This document shows, piece after piece, positions 24,591 to 35,742 of a stretch of 64,000 nucleotides of DNA (position 1 is the stretch's first letter; each line of letters begins with the position of its first letter). This DNA is from Streptosporangiaceae bacterium NEAU-GS5 (lineage in GTDB: Bacteria > Actinomycetota > Actinomycetes > Streptosporangiales > Streptosporangiaceae). Made by a program: the position numbers and the translations under genes. The notes beneath the pieces were generated by a model. That model was not told where the DNA came from and made no database searches. It worked only from the letters and a program-made list of their open reading frames with translations. The stretch is taken from the NCBI GenBank assembly GCA_017592665.1, contig JAGFNW010000009.1:1-64000 (forward strand), given 5' to 3'.

Positions 24591-26352
24591 CCACGGTGAT
24601 CGAGTACGTCGAGTAGCCGGCCGAGGACGACTGGCCCGGCGACACCCACATTCGAAGCAGAAGCCAGCCCAGCAGGACGATCATCACGGTGGACATGACG
24701 ATGGTCGCGCCGGCGAGCGTGCGCCGGAACAGCAGATAGCTCAGCGGGGGCCGGCCGGCGGGACGTGGCTTGGCGTCCCACGGCCGGCGCGCGTCGCCCG
24801 CGGCCGGTTCGGTGGCGGCCGGACCGGCCACGGCGGCGTGCCCGTTCATGCGCAGCCCGGCCAGCCAGGCGAGCAGCTCGGCGATCTGCGGTCCCTGGGG
24901 AGGCAGCCCCGACGCGAGGTAGCGCACCTCGGCGCCCTGCTGACCGAGCTCGCGGACGAGATTGCCGAGGCCCATCAGGGTGAGCCACTGCGGCAGGTTC
25001 TCCACGCCCCGGCCGGACGTGGTCGCACGCAGCAGGTCGGCCTTGGTGAGGACGACGGCGACGCGGCGCTGGCGGCCGCCGTCGGCCCGCCCGGCCAGTT
25101 CGTTGCGCAGGCGGGTGAAGGTGTCGGCCGGATCCTCGCGGGACAGGGTCAGACCCTTGGCCTGCAGCGCCACCTTTTCGGTCTCCAGCAGGTTGTCCTG
25201 CACGTCGGGCAGCGCGAAGGGGTCCACGACCAGGATCAGCGCCTCGCCGTGCGCGAGGTAGCGCATCTCCTCGACCTTGCTCGCGCCGGTGTAGTGCTCG
25301 CCCGACGGATCGAACAGGTAGAGGATCCGGTTGCCGCCCGTCTTGCCGGGCATCGCCACGTCCAGCATCACGGCTTTGGGCAGGTCGGGCAGCGTCTTGC
25401 TGATCTTGCCCGAGGACAGCTCCCGGCGCAGCTGCTGGAAGGCCAGCTCGTCGCTCTTGTCGAAGAACAGCGTCCGGCCGCCCGAGGCGCTCACCGCGCC
25501 GTGAATGGCGTCGACCGCGAGCGCCATGAGCGTGGTCTTGCCGGCGTCGGGGCCGCCGGCGAACGGCAGCGGCTCGATCCGCACCCGGCCGACGCGGGTC
25601 GGCAGCTGCCGGTCGCAGTTCGGGCAGTACGCCTGAAGGCGGTAGCGCCCGAGCATGATGGTCGTCGGCAGCCGGGTGCCGCACTGGCACACGTGCCGGG
25701 TGGCGCCGTTCTTGTTGGGGGTCAGGTCGGCGTGCTTGTTCCCGCAGTGGGAGCAGGCGTACACCGGCAGCGTGAACCGCGCGTAACAGCCCGGATAGGG
25801 ACACGTCTGGAGGATGCGGCGGGCGAGCATGAAGACCTGCTCCACGCCTCGAAGGACCGCCACGCAGACGAGCCAGACGAGCATCCCGGCCGCGACCGTC
25901 AGCGCGTACAGGGCCATGATCAGCACGAAGAGGGCGAAGACGGGAAGCGCGGCCGTCACGATCGCGCCGCAGATGCCGATCCAGAGGGGGAACAGGAACC
26001 AGCCCTGCTCGCCGCCGACGAGCGTGGAGGTGACCTTGCGCAAGGTGCGGGCGGCGCGTTCGTTGATCTCCGGGACGGTGGTGTTGACGACGACCTGCCA
26101 GTCCTTCCACACCTGCCCGCTCAGGTAGTGCGGGTAGGCGGGATCGCGTCCGGAGCCGCTCGCGGGGGTGGCGACCGGCGCCGGGCCGCCCGCCGCGTCC
26201 GGCAGCAGGATCCGCCATACCTGCCGCGAGTAGAGGCCGACCGCGAACAGCGTGCTGCCCAGCAGGACGAGCGGGAAGAGCACGAGGGCGGCGAAGATGC
26301 CCGCGCCCACCGCCACTACCCAGGCGATGAGTATGAACAGCAGGAACCACAT
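24571..26352 (-). CDS. Membrane-anchored double-GTPase-type (TRAFAC) protein with zinc ribbons
   Basis: A 593-aa protein starting MWFLLFILIAW with two N-terminal helices, a second helix pair (about 125-190), cysteine clusters (CPYPGC, CSHCG, CQCG, CPNCDRQ at about 200-270), then a P-loop GTPase domain: GGPDAGKTTLM as Walker A, LYLFDPSGEH as Walker B and VLTKADLL as the base-specificity motif. A C-terminal helix (ATIVMSTVMIVLLGWLLL) ends in a short tail. GTPases of this type, called DO-GTPase in published predictions of NTP-dependent conflict systems, occur next to GAP1 proteins as here. It is the last gene of the operon; ATG overlaps the GAP1 stop (TGATG). Role inferred, not known. Confidence 0.8.
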   Translation of the reverse strand: MWFLLFILIAWVVAVGAGIFAALVLFPLVLLGSTLFAVGLYSRQVWRILLPDAAGGPAPVATPASGSGRDPAYPHYLSGQVWKDWQVVVNTTVPEINERAARTLRKVTSTLVGGEQGWFLFPLWIGICGAIVTAALPVFALFVLIMALYALTVAAGMLVWLVCVAVLRGVEQVFMLARRILQTCPYPGCYARFTLPVYACSHCGNKHADLTPNKNGATRHVCQCGTRLPTTIMLGRYRLQAYCPNCDRQLPTRVGRVRIEPLPFAGGPDAGKTTLMALAVDAIHGAVSASGGRTLFFDKSDELAFQQLRRELSSGKISKTLPDLPKAVMLDVAMPGKTGGNRILYLFDPSGEHYTGASKVEEMRYLAHGEALILVVDPFALPDVQDNLLETEKVALQAKGLTLSREDPADTFTRLRNELAGRADGGRQRRVAVVLTKADLLRATTSGRGVENLPQWLTLMGLGNLVRELGQQGAEVRYLASGLPPQGPQIAELLAWLAGLRMNGHAAVAGPAATEPAAGDARRPWDAKPRPAGRPPLSYLLFRRTLAGATIVMSTVMIVLLGWLLLRMWVSPGQSSSAGYSTYSITVVKPAGS

Positions 26353-28592
26353 CAGCGGCCTCCCCAGCGCCGGATTCCGCGGCGCCTGGACTTCATGAGC
26401 TCCTGCAGCCCCGCCATCAGCTCCCGGTCGTTCTTGAACCGGCTCTCCATGGACCCGAACGGCGACCAGCTGTTGACGAAGTCCTCGGCCCACTGATCCA
26501 GGCGGGGGATCTGCACGTCGGCCCGGCGGAGCCGGATCGCGATCTCCAGCAGGGCGGCCTGCTCGTCGCGGCCGGCCCGCGCCGTGAGCCAGCCGTCGAG
26601 CAGCCAGCGGCGGGCCGGCTCGGACAGCCGGCGAAGCAGCTCCATGCGGAACCGCGTGTCCTGCTTGGCGAGCGACTTGGCCGCCCAGGCACAGACCAGC
26701 GGCTGAAGCTCGCGATCGATGTGCGGGCTGAGTACCGTCAGGCGCTCCATCTGGGACACGGCCTGCCCGGGGGTGTGGATGTCGGCCATCTGGACCGCGC
26801 CCAGCACGGCCTCCGCGTCATCGGCGACGAACCCCTCCAGCCGGGCCTGCTGCACGTGGGTGGCGACCTTGGCGGCGTCCTGGCCTTTCAGGCCGGCCGC
26901 GACGTACAGGCGCGCCGGCAGGCTGCTCAGCGTGTGAGAGCTCTGCAGCCGGTCACCGGCGTGCTCGATGAGCCGATGGCACTCGTCGGCCGTGGGCTCG
27001 GCGCGCCAGATGGCGGCCAGCGCCTTCTCGCGTTCGTCCTGTCCCTGAGGCGGATGGTCCAAGGAGAGCAGCCGGACGGTCCCGTCGACGCGCCCCACGC
27101 GGCTCGTCTCGACCTGCCAGGCGATCACCATGGTGCCCGTGGCGGGCGCGGACCGCAGATCCCAATCGGCCAGCAGTCGGCATATATCCGGCTTTAGTAC
27201 GGCGGAGCGCGTGCGCGGCGACGACCGTTCCAGACCGGACACCAGCCCCGCCAAGAGCGGCTCGCGCCAGCCGAGCGGAGTGCGGCCGACCTGCTCGACG
27301 ACGCCGGTGAGCGCTGGACCGACCAGCGCCGCGGCGGCGTGCTCCACGTCGGCGGCCGGCAGCTCCAGGCAGCTCCTGTCGGCCACCCGCAGGATGCCGA
27401 CCAGGCGCGTCAGCTCACCGGCCGAGACCAGTTCGGTCCGCGCCGCGTCGGTCACCTCGCGCCGGTGCGCCTCGGGCAGCGGTCCGTGCGGCGGCGTCAG
27501 CGCGGGATCGAGCAGCGCCAGCAGGGCGCAGCGGGCGGCGAACGGGCCGGCGAACTCGGCCGGACCGTGCACGGCGACCGCCGCGGCGAGCGCGAAGCCG
27601 AGCAGACCGGCGTGCTCGCTGAGCGGTGGCCACACCCAGTCGGGCAGTCCGCCCTCGACGAGGACCGCGACCGCCGCCTGCTCGGCCGCGGACAGCTCGG
27701 CGCCGGTCAGGCAGAGCGCCACCAGGGCCGCCGCCGTATCGGGATCGGCCGCGTTGAACGCCGCGAGCTCGTCGATGCCGCCGAGATCCATGGAACGCCA
27801 CAGGTCCCGGACGGTGTCGGAGAACCGGCCGGTCTCGATCGGCTGCGGCTCCTCGGCGAGGGTGACCACGGTGGCGTCCACGTCGGTGGGAATCCACACG
27901 TCAGGCGTGGTCCCCACGATGACCTGCGTGGTGGAGGCCGGGTCTCCGCTGTAGGTGATGAACGACAGCCGCGTCACCGTCTCCCACGACAGCGAATAGG
28001 AGATCACCGCGATCCACCGGACGATCTCGTCGCTGTCCGGGCTCACCAGGACGAGCCTGCCCTGACCCGTCGCGAGGCTGCGGCGCGCGAGCTCGAGCAG
28101 GATGCCGAGACGCCGGTAGGCGACCGGGCCGCCCGCCTTGAGCCACTGCCCGAGGGATTCGGGGTCGAGTTCGGCGCCCGGCATCAGGTCGGTCAGCTCG
28201 GGCAACGGCGAGCCCGGCCCGGCCGGGACGTCGGCCCACAGCGCCGCCCGCCAGAACTCGATCGGCCGCAATCCGACCAGGTCGCCGTCGGTCAGCACCA
28301 ATGCGTGCCCGAGGAAGTTGCCGTAGCGGCCCGAATAGTCCTGCCCCAGGTAGACGCAGCGGGTCAGGGCGAACCTGTCGCCGGCGGGCCCGTACGACAG
28401 CGCCACCGGCATGGCGCGGATCTCGTCCGGAGCCGGCGCCGTCGGCAGGCTCGGCGGCGGCCGATAGGTGAGATAGGGCGTGACGTGCGCGGCCAGCCCG
28501 GCGGGCAGCCCCGGGGTCTCGGCCACGATCTGAAAGCCCGACCGGCCCGAGGGTCCCGACTCGGCGGACGTGTAGTGCAGCTGCCAAGCCAC
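26352..28592 (-). CDS. GTPase-associated protein 1 (GAP1-like)
   Basis: A 746-aa protein whose N-terminal about 180 residues (AWQLHYTSAESG, GRSGFQIVAETPGLP, YGNFLGHALVL) match the GAP1-N2 domain. The remainder is helical and Leu/Ala-rich, like the GAP1 middle and C-terminal regions. These proteins were defined by genomic association with TRAFAC-type GTPases, and their biochemical function is unknown. The start is GTG at 28592 with GGAGGT seven bases upstream. It is packed between two GTPase genes with 4 nt and overlapping spacing. I see no catalytic motif. Confidence 0.8.
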   Translation of the reverse strand: MAWQLHYTSAESGPSGRSGFQIVAETPGLPAGLAAHVTPYLTYRPPPSLPTAPAPDEIRAMPVALSYGPAGDRFALTRCVYLGQDYSGRYGNFLGHALVLTDGDLVGLRPIEFWRAALWADVPAGPGSPLPELTDLMPGAELDPESLGQWLKAGGPVAYRRLGILLELARRSLATGQGRLVLVSPDSDEIVRWIAVISYSLSWETVTRLSFITYSGDPASTTQVIVGTTPDVWIPTDVDATVVTLAEEPQPIETGRFSDTVRDLWRSMDLGGIDELAAFNAADPDTAAALVALCLTGAELSAAEQAAVAVLVEGGLPDWVWPPLSEHAGLLGFALAAAVAVHGPAEFAGPFAARCALLALLDPALTPPHGPLPEAHRREVTDAARTELVSAGELTRLVGILRVADRSCLELPAADVEHAAAALVGPALTGVVEQVGRTPLGWREPLLAGLVSGLERSSPRTRSAVLKPDICRLLADWDLRSAPATGTMVIAWQVETSRVGRVDGTVRLLSLDHPPQGQDEREKALAAIWRAEPTADECHRLIEHAGDRLQSSHTLSSLPARLYVAAGLKGQDAAKVATHVQQARLEGFVADDAEAVLGAVQMADIHTPGQAVSQMERLTVLSPHIDRELQPLVCAWAAKSLAKQDTRFRMELLRRLSEPARRWLLDGWLTARAGRDEQAALLEIAIRLRRADVQIPRLDQWAEDFVNSWSPFGSMESRFKNDRELMAGLQELMKSRRRGIRRWGGR

Positions 28593-28596
28593 GAGG

Positions 28597-29763
28597 CTAC
28601 CTCCGTACGCCGTTGAGCATCTTGAACCGATACAGCAGCCACAGCAGTGGGTCTTCGATCCGATAAGGGCGGATTCCGCTGCGCGCGACCGTCTCCCCCT
28701 CGGGGACGGCGCCGAGCGCGGACAGGCCGAACAGGGCGTAGTCGTTGTACTGCTGGCCGAGATAGCGGTCGATCTGGCCGGCCTGCCACTGGTGCAGCAG
28801 CGCGCGCACCTGCTCGTCGACGGCCTCTCTGTCGTCCAGGTCGAGCGCGCCGATCGGGTCGCGGGCGCGATGTAGCGCCGACTGCCGCTCCATCGACTCC
28901 CGCAGCTCGTCGATCTTGCTGAGCGCCACCGCCGCCGGAATCGCGAGCCGCCCTCCGTCCCGTTTGCGCAGCAGCTCGGTGACCCGTACGACGACGTCCA
29001 TCTGGTCGCTCAGCAGGTCGTTGGCGAGCGTCCCGCCGCGCTCTCGCGCCCCGCCGCTCAGCGCCGCCTGCGCGCCGGGCAGCTCCAGCGGATCGAGCAG
29101 GAAGATGACGGCGTCGGCGGCGTCGAGGTAGCGCAGGTGCAGTTCGCTCATCTCCCGCTGGCGCAGATCCTCGCCCGCCGTGTCGAACAGCACCAGGGTC
29201 AGCGAGGCCGTACGGCTGCGCAGCCGGCCGGGAATGGTCCGGGTGAACAGGTAGACCAGGGGATCGCGCGGCGTCGTCCCCGCCGACTGGGTGGCGACAA
29301 GGAGCTTGCGCTCGCCGTACAAGGGACGGGCGAAGTCCTGCTTGTAGCGTTCGATGGTCCGGTCGTCGCACGCCACGAGCGAGGCGTTCAGCTCCTCGCC
29401 GACGCGGTTCATCAGCTCGTGGATGAGCACCGCGATGAAGGTGCTCTTTCCCGCGTGCTTGGCCCCGACCAGTGCGACGATCTTGCCGGGATTCGCGCAG
29501 TATTCGGCGGGCAGACGGCTGTGGCACGACGGGCAGACCCGCACCCCGCTCTCGCGCGAGCAGGTGGGGCAGGTGGCGCGCCGGCCGGGTTTTCGTACCG
29601 AGAACACGGGCGGGAGGGCGGGCGGGGGAGCCACGCCTCGGAAGTCGCCGAGCTCCTGATCGGGTTTGGCCTCGCAGCCCTTTGTCTTGCCACTGGTCCC
29701 GAGGCAGCGGAAGGCGATCCGGTTGGGGGCCAGCTTCGTGAAGCAGTACGGACACGTGATCAT
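28597..29763 (-). CDS. Zinc-ribbon TRAFAC-class GTPase
   Basis: A 388-aa protein. The N-terminal about 90 residues contain cysteine pairs (CPYCFTKL, CPTCSRESG, CPSCHSRL) of zinc ribbons. A GTPase domain follows with Walker A ALVGAKHAGKSTF, Walker B LVLFDTAGED and ALSKIDEL in place of NKxD. No membrane helix is present, unlike the second GTPase of the operon. It belongs with the double-GTPase systems that carry GAP1. ATG at 29763; 4 nt separate it from the FN3-like gene. Confidence 0.84.
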   Translation of the reverse strand: MITCPYCFTKLAPNRIAFRCLGTSGKTKGCEAKPDQELGDFRGVAPPPALPPVFSVRKPGRRATCPTCSRESGVRVCPSCHSRLPAEYCANPGKIVALVGAKHAGKSTFIAVLIHELMNRVGEELNASLVACDDRTIERYKQDFARPLYGERKLLVATQSAGTTPRDPLVYLFTRTIPGRLRSRTASLTLVLFDTAGEDLRQREMSELHLRYLDAADAVIFLLDPLELPGAQAALSGGARERGGTLANDLLSDQMDVVVRVTELLRKRDGGRLAIPAAVALSKIDELRESMERQSALHRARDPIGALDLDDREAVDEQVRALLHQWQAGQIDRYLGQQYNDYALFGLSALGAVPEGETVARSGIRPYRIEDPLLWLLYRFKMLNGVRR

Positions 29764-29767
29764 GACC

Positions 29768-32284
29768 TCACCCGGCCCTCAGGACGCGCACCGGTGGGTC
29801 GATCAGTTCGACGCCGTCGGCGAAGCAACGCAGCCAGTAGGGCTTGGACTGCTTGGGCATGGGCGCGGTCAGCCGCGCCGGCGTGCTGACCGCCGTCCAT
29901 TCCGCGACCACGCGCCCTTCCTCGGCCGAGCTGGGCTGGATCCGGCCTGCCTTGATCACCAGGACCAGCCGGGCGATCTCCGCGGGCCGCTCGGAGGTCA
30001 CCTCGACGACCAGCGTCTTGCGGCCGAACGAGCCTTCGTGGCGAAGGTCGTACTGGATGGGGGTGAGAGCGGCCAGAGGCGCCCGCACCGCGGGACCGCG
30101 GATCCGCGCGCCCTTCATCACCGCGGTCGCGGCCACCTCGATGGTGGGCGCCTCGCTTTCAGGGATGTCGAGCCGGATGCCGCCCTGGCTCCGATATGCC
30201 GCCGACGTGATCACCTGATGCCTGCCATTCCAACGGACCTCGATCTCGGGCACGTCCTTCGGCCATTCGAGGCCGACGAAGACCACTCCACCGCGGCGCA
30301 CCGCGGTCACCTGACTCGGCGCGGGCAGGTTGACGTGCTCACGATGTGCGCCGAGGGTGGCGCTGTCCCCGACCACCGTGACCGCCACCAGCACGCCTGA
30401 CACGTTCGCGGCGCGGAGCACGTATCCGTCGCGGGTCTGCGTCGCCGCGAGCACCCGTCCCGCCGCGCGGACCTCCCGCAGCGGCAACGTGGTCCCGTAC
30501 GGCCAGCGCGGCTCGGCCGCGAACACCAGGAACTCGGCCACACCCGACGGGGGCTCGGCGCAGCGGATCAGCAAAGCGCCCGGGTCCGCCGCGGCCTGTT
30601 CGACCGTGAACTCGGCGATCGGCTCGGGCCGCGCCTCCGGCGTCACCGCCCGCCGCAGTCCGGGTGTGACGACCTCGCCCCTTCCGTCCGGATAAACGGC
30701 GGCGACGAGGTAGTGGTACGTGGTCCCGTTGCGCACATCGCGATCGCGGAACCCGGATCCCTCCACTGGGATCGGGCGGCCGTCGCGGGTGACGACCACG
30801 CGCAGCGCCTCCGGAGGCGTACGCCACTGACCGGTGACGATGCCGTCCACGGCGGTCAGCCGCAGCTCGTCGGGCTCCGGGCGGAAGGTCAGGGGAGCGG
30901 CGGCGATCGGGGCCGACGCCGCCTGCTTGCGCCGGGCCACCACCGAGTAGGTCACCGGCTTGTTGATCGGCGGTCGCTCGTCCCGCACGCCCGGGCGGGG
31001 AACCTCCGCGAAGACGACCCCGTCCCGCAGCACCTCGTAAGCGATCTCCCCGGCCCGGGACGGCGACGCGGACCAGGAAAGGACCACCCCATCGCCCTGC
31101 AGCGCGGCCCGCACGTCGCCGGGCGGGCGCGGGCCCAGCCCGGCCAGCAGATCCCCGATTCCGGGCAGGTCGGGTGCCCGGCTCAGCGCGTCCTCCAGCA
31201 TGATCCACGCCCGGTCGGGGTCGGTCTCCGCCCGCGCCTGGTCGCGTAATTGGACCGCCTTCGCCAGCCGGGAACGCACCTCCGCGGCCAGCTCGCCGGC
31301 TTCGGCGCCCAGCGCACCGTCCGGAAGCGCCTCCACGAAGTCGGCGGCCGCCTGAATCTCCCCGGCCTCGACAAGCTCGCGCAGCCGCCCCGCGGGGCCG
31401 CCGGACATCCCGGTCTCCTGCCGGATCGCGAAGATCAGCCGTTTCGCCTCGCCGGCGTCGAGACCCAGGTCGTCGATGGCGTGGCGCATCAGCGTGTCGT
31501 CGTACGGATGCTCGCGGACCCGTTCGCGCAACCGCGCGGCCATGTCGTACCGCAGCAGCGCGGCCGGATCCGGAGTGTTGCGCAGGCTGATGAACACCGT
31601 GTCGGCGCCCACCGTCCACGGGCCGCGCGTCTTGCGCTGGGCGTCCCGCTCTAGCATGGCGACCTGATCCAGGATCCCGGTGATGGGCCCGAGGACTTTG
31701 ATCCCCGTCTTCCTGGCCGTGAAGACGAAACCGGCGAGATGCCGCTCGCCCATGGTGTCGAGCGCCGCGCGCACCTTCGGATAGGCCGCGTACGGCGGGG
31801 TCTGCGGAAGCGGGTCGGGGTCGCGCACCTCGATGCCGAGCTCCTGCGCCACCCGGGTGGCGTCCTCGGCGCCCACACCACTCGACTTGGCGATGCCGGC
31901 CACGACGTCGGGCGGCAACATGCGCAGCTTGCCGGCCGCGTCGTCGAGCCGCCGCCGCAGGTCCGCCCGGCGTTTGGCGTCGCGCTCGGCGGACTGTCTG
32001 ATCTCCTCCTGCAGTGGGCCCGGCTGACCGGCGGCCGCGGCGTCGAACAGCGGGCTGTAGCGGGCGTGCTCCGTCTCCAGCGTGTCGATCAGCTTGCGGA
32101 ACTTCAGCATCTGCCGCGAACGGCGCCAGCACTGCCGCACCTGCCGCACGGTCTCGACCATCTCGGCCGCGCTCATGCCGTCGCGTAGCTGATAGCGCTG
32201 CCGGAGGTCGGCCGGGGGAGCGCCACCCGCCTGCCGGGCCGGCTCGAGCACGTCCCGGGTGTATCGGGCCTCGTCGAACGGCAT
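29768..32284 (-). CDS. Large helical plus fibronectin-type-III-like protein
   Basis: An 838-aa protein with no signal peptide. Residues 1-390 are charged and helical, including coiled-coil-like stretches (QMLKFRKLIDTLETEHARYS; ERDAKRRADLRRRLDDAAG). Residues about 395-840 read as repeated beta-sandwich units with FN3-type features (VVLSWSASPSRAGEIAYEVL; TYHYLVAAVYPDGRGEV; GLEWPKDVPEIEVRW). It sits 3 nt behind the Hsp70 gene and 4 nt before the GTPase gene, so it is an integral part of the module, perhaps a scaffold or client adaptor. I do not recognise the N-terminal part as a J-domain. Confidence 0.72.
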   Translation of the reverse strand: MPFDEARYTRDVLEPARQAGGAPPADLRQRYQLRDGMSAAEMVETVRQVRQCWRRSRQMLKFRKLIDTLETEHARYSPLFDAAAAGQPGPLQEEIRQSAERDAKRRADLRRRLDDAAGKLRMLPPDVVAGIAKSSGVGAEDATRVAQELGIEVRDPDPLPQTPPYAAYPKVRAALDTMGERHLAGFVFTARKTGIKVLGPITGILDQVAMLERDAQRKTRGPWTVGADTVFISLRNTPDPAALLRYDMAARLRERVREHPYDDTLMRHAIDDLGLDAGEAKRLIFAIRQETGMSGGPAGRLRELVEAGEIQAAADFVEALPDGALGAEAGELAAEVRSRLAKAVQLRDQARAETDPDRAWIMLEDALSRAPDLPGIGDLLAGLGPRPPGDVRAALQGDGVVLSWSASPSRAGEIAYEVLRDGVVFAEVPRPGVRDERPPINKPVTYSVVARRKQAASAPIAAAPLTFRPEPDELRLTAVDGIVTGQWRTPPEALRVVVTRDGRPIPVEGSGFRDRDVRNGTTYHYLVAAVYPDGRGEVVTPGLRRAVTPEARPEPIAEFTVEQAAADPGALLIRCAEPPSGVAEFLVFAAEPRWPYGTTLPLREVRAAGRVLAATQTRDGYVLRAANVSGVLVAVTVVGDSATLGAHREHVNLPAPSQVTAVRRGGVVFVGLEWPKDVPEIEVRWNGRHQVITSAAYRSQGGIRLDIPESEAPTIEVAATAVMKGARIRGPAVRAPLAALTPIQYDLRHEGSFGRKTLVVEVTSERPAEIARLVLVIKAGRIQPSSAEEGRVVAEWTAVSTPARLTAPMPKQSKPYWLRCFADGVELIDPPVRVLRAG

Positions 32285-32287
32285 CGG

Positions 32288-33874
<1,587 letters not shown>

Positions 33875-34438
33875 TTATCCGTCCTTCCGCCCCTCGTCTT
33901 CCTGCTTGCCGATCACTACGTCCGCCTTGCGCAGGACGCGCTCCTCCCGCTGGAATCCGGCCGCGACCACCGCCGTCACCTGTCCGTCGGGGCCCGGGGC
34001 CGTGCCGACCGCGCGGTGCCTTCCGGAGTCGTACGGGTCGCCCGGCGCGACCTCGAGCAACTCGGCCCCGGTCCGGGCCAGGACCTCGGCGACCTCGGCC
34101 GCGATCGCCTCCAGCAGGGCGCGGAAGTGGCGGTCGTCCTCCGGCGCGGCGGCGAGCCGGGCCGCCTCCCGCGCGGCCAGGTCGTAGAGGCGATAGAGGC
34201 CGGCCCGGACGGGTGTCAGGGCCTCTTCGAGCAAGCCGTGGCGGAGTTTCTGGTTTTCCGCATAAAGCCGGTCGATGATCTCTTCGCGATGCGCGGCGCG
34301 ATCGTGGTCGCGTTTGAACTCGGCCTTGATCTCCTCGGTCAGTCGATCCAGAGCGGTTGCTACAGGGTCAGTTTCCGACATAGCGGCTATTTCGGGAGAA
34401 TCCGGCGGAGTATCGCCATCGATGGGAGGAAGTGTCAT
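33875..34438 (-). CDS. GrpE-like nucleotide exchange factor
   Basis: A 187-aa protein with an acidic N-terminus, a long helical region (TEEIKAEFKRDHDRAAHREE, IIDRLYAENQKLRHGLL) and a C-terminal domain with GRHRAVGTAPGPDGQVTAVV and RVLRKADVVIGK, the GrpE pattern that binds the Hsp70 nucleotide domain. GrpE would speed ADP release from the adjacent Hsp70. It is the first gene of the operon. The start is uncertain: ATG at 34438 chosen; TTG at 34450 and ATG at 34381 are alternatives. No CIRCE or HAIR heat-shock operator was seen upstream. Confidence 0.82.
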   Translation of the reverse strand: MTLPPIDGDTPPDSPEIAAMSETDPVATALDRLTEEIKAEFKRDHDRAAHREEIIDRLYAENQKLRHGLLEEALTPVRAGLYRLYDLAAREAARLAAAPEDDRHFRALLEAIAAEVAEVLARTGAELLEVAPGDPYDSGRHRAVGTAPGPDGQVTAVVAAGFQREERVLRKADVVIGKQEDEGRKDG

Positions 34439-34837
34439 TCGAGTTCCCAATTTTGCGAGGACTGTTCACGACGGGGACTGCACAATACGCGAGCGCGAGT
34501 CTATCTAGAATTATGGTGAAATGAAGACGGAGTCCCAAAAGGAGAGCAGTCGTCGAACGACTAGCGGCCTGGTTGAAATCAACGATTCGGTCGGTCCGCA
34601 GTCGGCCCCACACTGCGGATCTCCCCCTCTGGACCGGCGTGCCTGCGCTCAAGTGGCCTTGACGGGGATAATTGCCGCCAATCTTCCGCGCGGGGAACAT
34701 CGTCCGGTGAACGAAGAGGTCCATGGGGATTTCTCGGTCGTTCCATGAACCCGTTCCGGCCACTACTGTGACCACCGCTCCACATGCGCATGATGCGACC
34801 ATTCGCTCCCGCGGCCAGCCTCACTAGGCTGCCGGGT
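34439..34837. other. Intergenic region between divergent genes
   Basis: About 400 nt containing the promoters of the GrpE operon (minus) and the HAD gene (plus). The part near 34500-34540 is AT-rich for this genome (TCTAGAATTATGGTGAAATG), a likely promoter area. No gene or clear operator was recognised. Confidence 0.45.
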
Positions 34838-35317
34838 ATGCGCGATTTTTCCCGGCGCCCCGTGCTGTTCCTCGACGTGGACGGTCCGCTCATTCCATTC
34901 GGCGCGCCCCAGATCCGCTCCGGCATGCGCCTACCAGAAGGAACCAATCCACTGCTCGACCGAATCGATACGCGAGTCGGCGGGTGGTTATCGGCCCTGC
35001 CATGCGACCTCGTGTGGGCGACAAGCTGGATGGACGATGCGAACGAAGTGATCAGCCCGATCCTCGGCCTGCCCGAGTTGCCGGTGGTCGAGTGGCCGGA
35101 CACAGACGAAGAAGGCCCGTTGCACTGGAAGACCCGCGCTCTGGTCGACTGGGCCGCAGGCCGCTCGTTCGTCTGGGTCGACGACGAGATCACCGAGCAT
35201 GATCGCGCATGGGTCTCCGCAAGCCACCGCGGAAACGCGCTGCTTCACCGCGTCGATCCCACCCTTGGTCTCGGCTCATCCGACTTCACCACGATCGCCG
35301 CCTGGCTGGCCGGGTGA
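34838..35317 (+). CDS. HAD-like hydrolase domain protein
   Basis: A 159-aa protein of the haloacid-dehalogenase fold. Motif I is FLDVDGPL with the nucleophile Asp, motif II lies in WATSW, and motif IV in VWVDDEI. This short form resembles the HAD domain found in Swiss-Army-knife RNA repair proteins; here it is stand-alone, without a cap domain. Start taken at MRDFSRRPVLF (34838); ATG 34784 is possible. Its stop overlaps the next start (GTGA). Phosphatase activity is likely; the substrate is unknown. Confidence 0.78.
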   Translation: MRDFSRRPVLFLDVDGPLIPFGAPQIRSGMRLPEGTNPLLDRIDTRVGGWLSALPCDLVWATSWMDDANEVISPILGLPELPVVEWPDTDEEGPLHWKTRALVDWAAGRSFVWVDDEITEHDRAWVSASHRGNALLHRVDPTLGLGSSDFTTIAAWLAG

Positions 35318-35673
35318 CGATCGCCGTCAGCATCATTGAGGGCATGGCCGCACCTGTCGTCGAGCTTCATGTCCCGCTGCATCCAACGCCCGGCCGCGCC
35401 GAAACCGATTATCCGTTCCCGTGGATCGACGAGATCGAGGTGTTCTTGTTCGAGTTGGAGCAGGAAGGCGAGGTCGCGATTTTCGACGACGGAGAAGAGT
35501 TCGAAGGGGCCTACGTCTTCTTCCTCACGGGGGCCGACGAAACCGGCCTCCTCGCCGTCGCGTCCCGCGCGTCGTGTCTGGACGGAGTTCCCATGGGCGC
35601 CTTCGCCATGGTCACCGACGACGAGGCGGCCGAGTTCGGACGCGGACGTCGCGTAGACCTGCCCCTGCCCTGA
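35314..35673 (+). CDS. Small acidic protein of unknown function
   Basis: A 119-aa protein from a GTG that overlaps the HAD stop by 4 nt; an ATG at 35344 (MAAPVVELHV) would give 109 aa. It is acidic with a beta-rich look (VFLFELEQEGEVAIFDDGEE; GAYVFFLTG). No recognised family. The coupling suggests it works with the HAD protein. Confidence 0.65.
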   Translation: MTIAVSIIEGMAAPVVELHVPLHPTPGRAETDYPFPWIDEIEVFLFELEQEGEVAIFDDGEEFEGAYVFFLTGADETGLLAVASRASCLDGVPMGAFAMVTDDEAAEFGRGRRVDLPLP

Positions 35674-35742
35674 TCATCCCTGCGCCGGCTCGCGACAGTG
35701 GCCGAGTGCTCATGCTCAGCCATGTCTGGGCGACCGACCACG

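Noticed and set aside
33875-34520. CIRCE or HAIR heat-shock operator before the GrpE-Hsp70 operon
   Set aside because: No GCACTC-N9-GAGTGC or CTTGAGT-N7-ACTCAAG pattern was found, so this operon is probably not under HrcA or HspR.
34521-34748. 75-codon plus-strand frame in the gap before the HAD gene
   Set aside because: No ribosome site, no family features, polar low-quality sequence.
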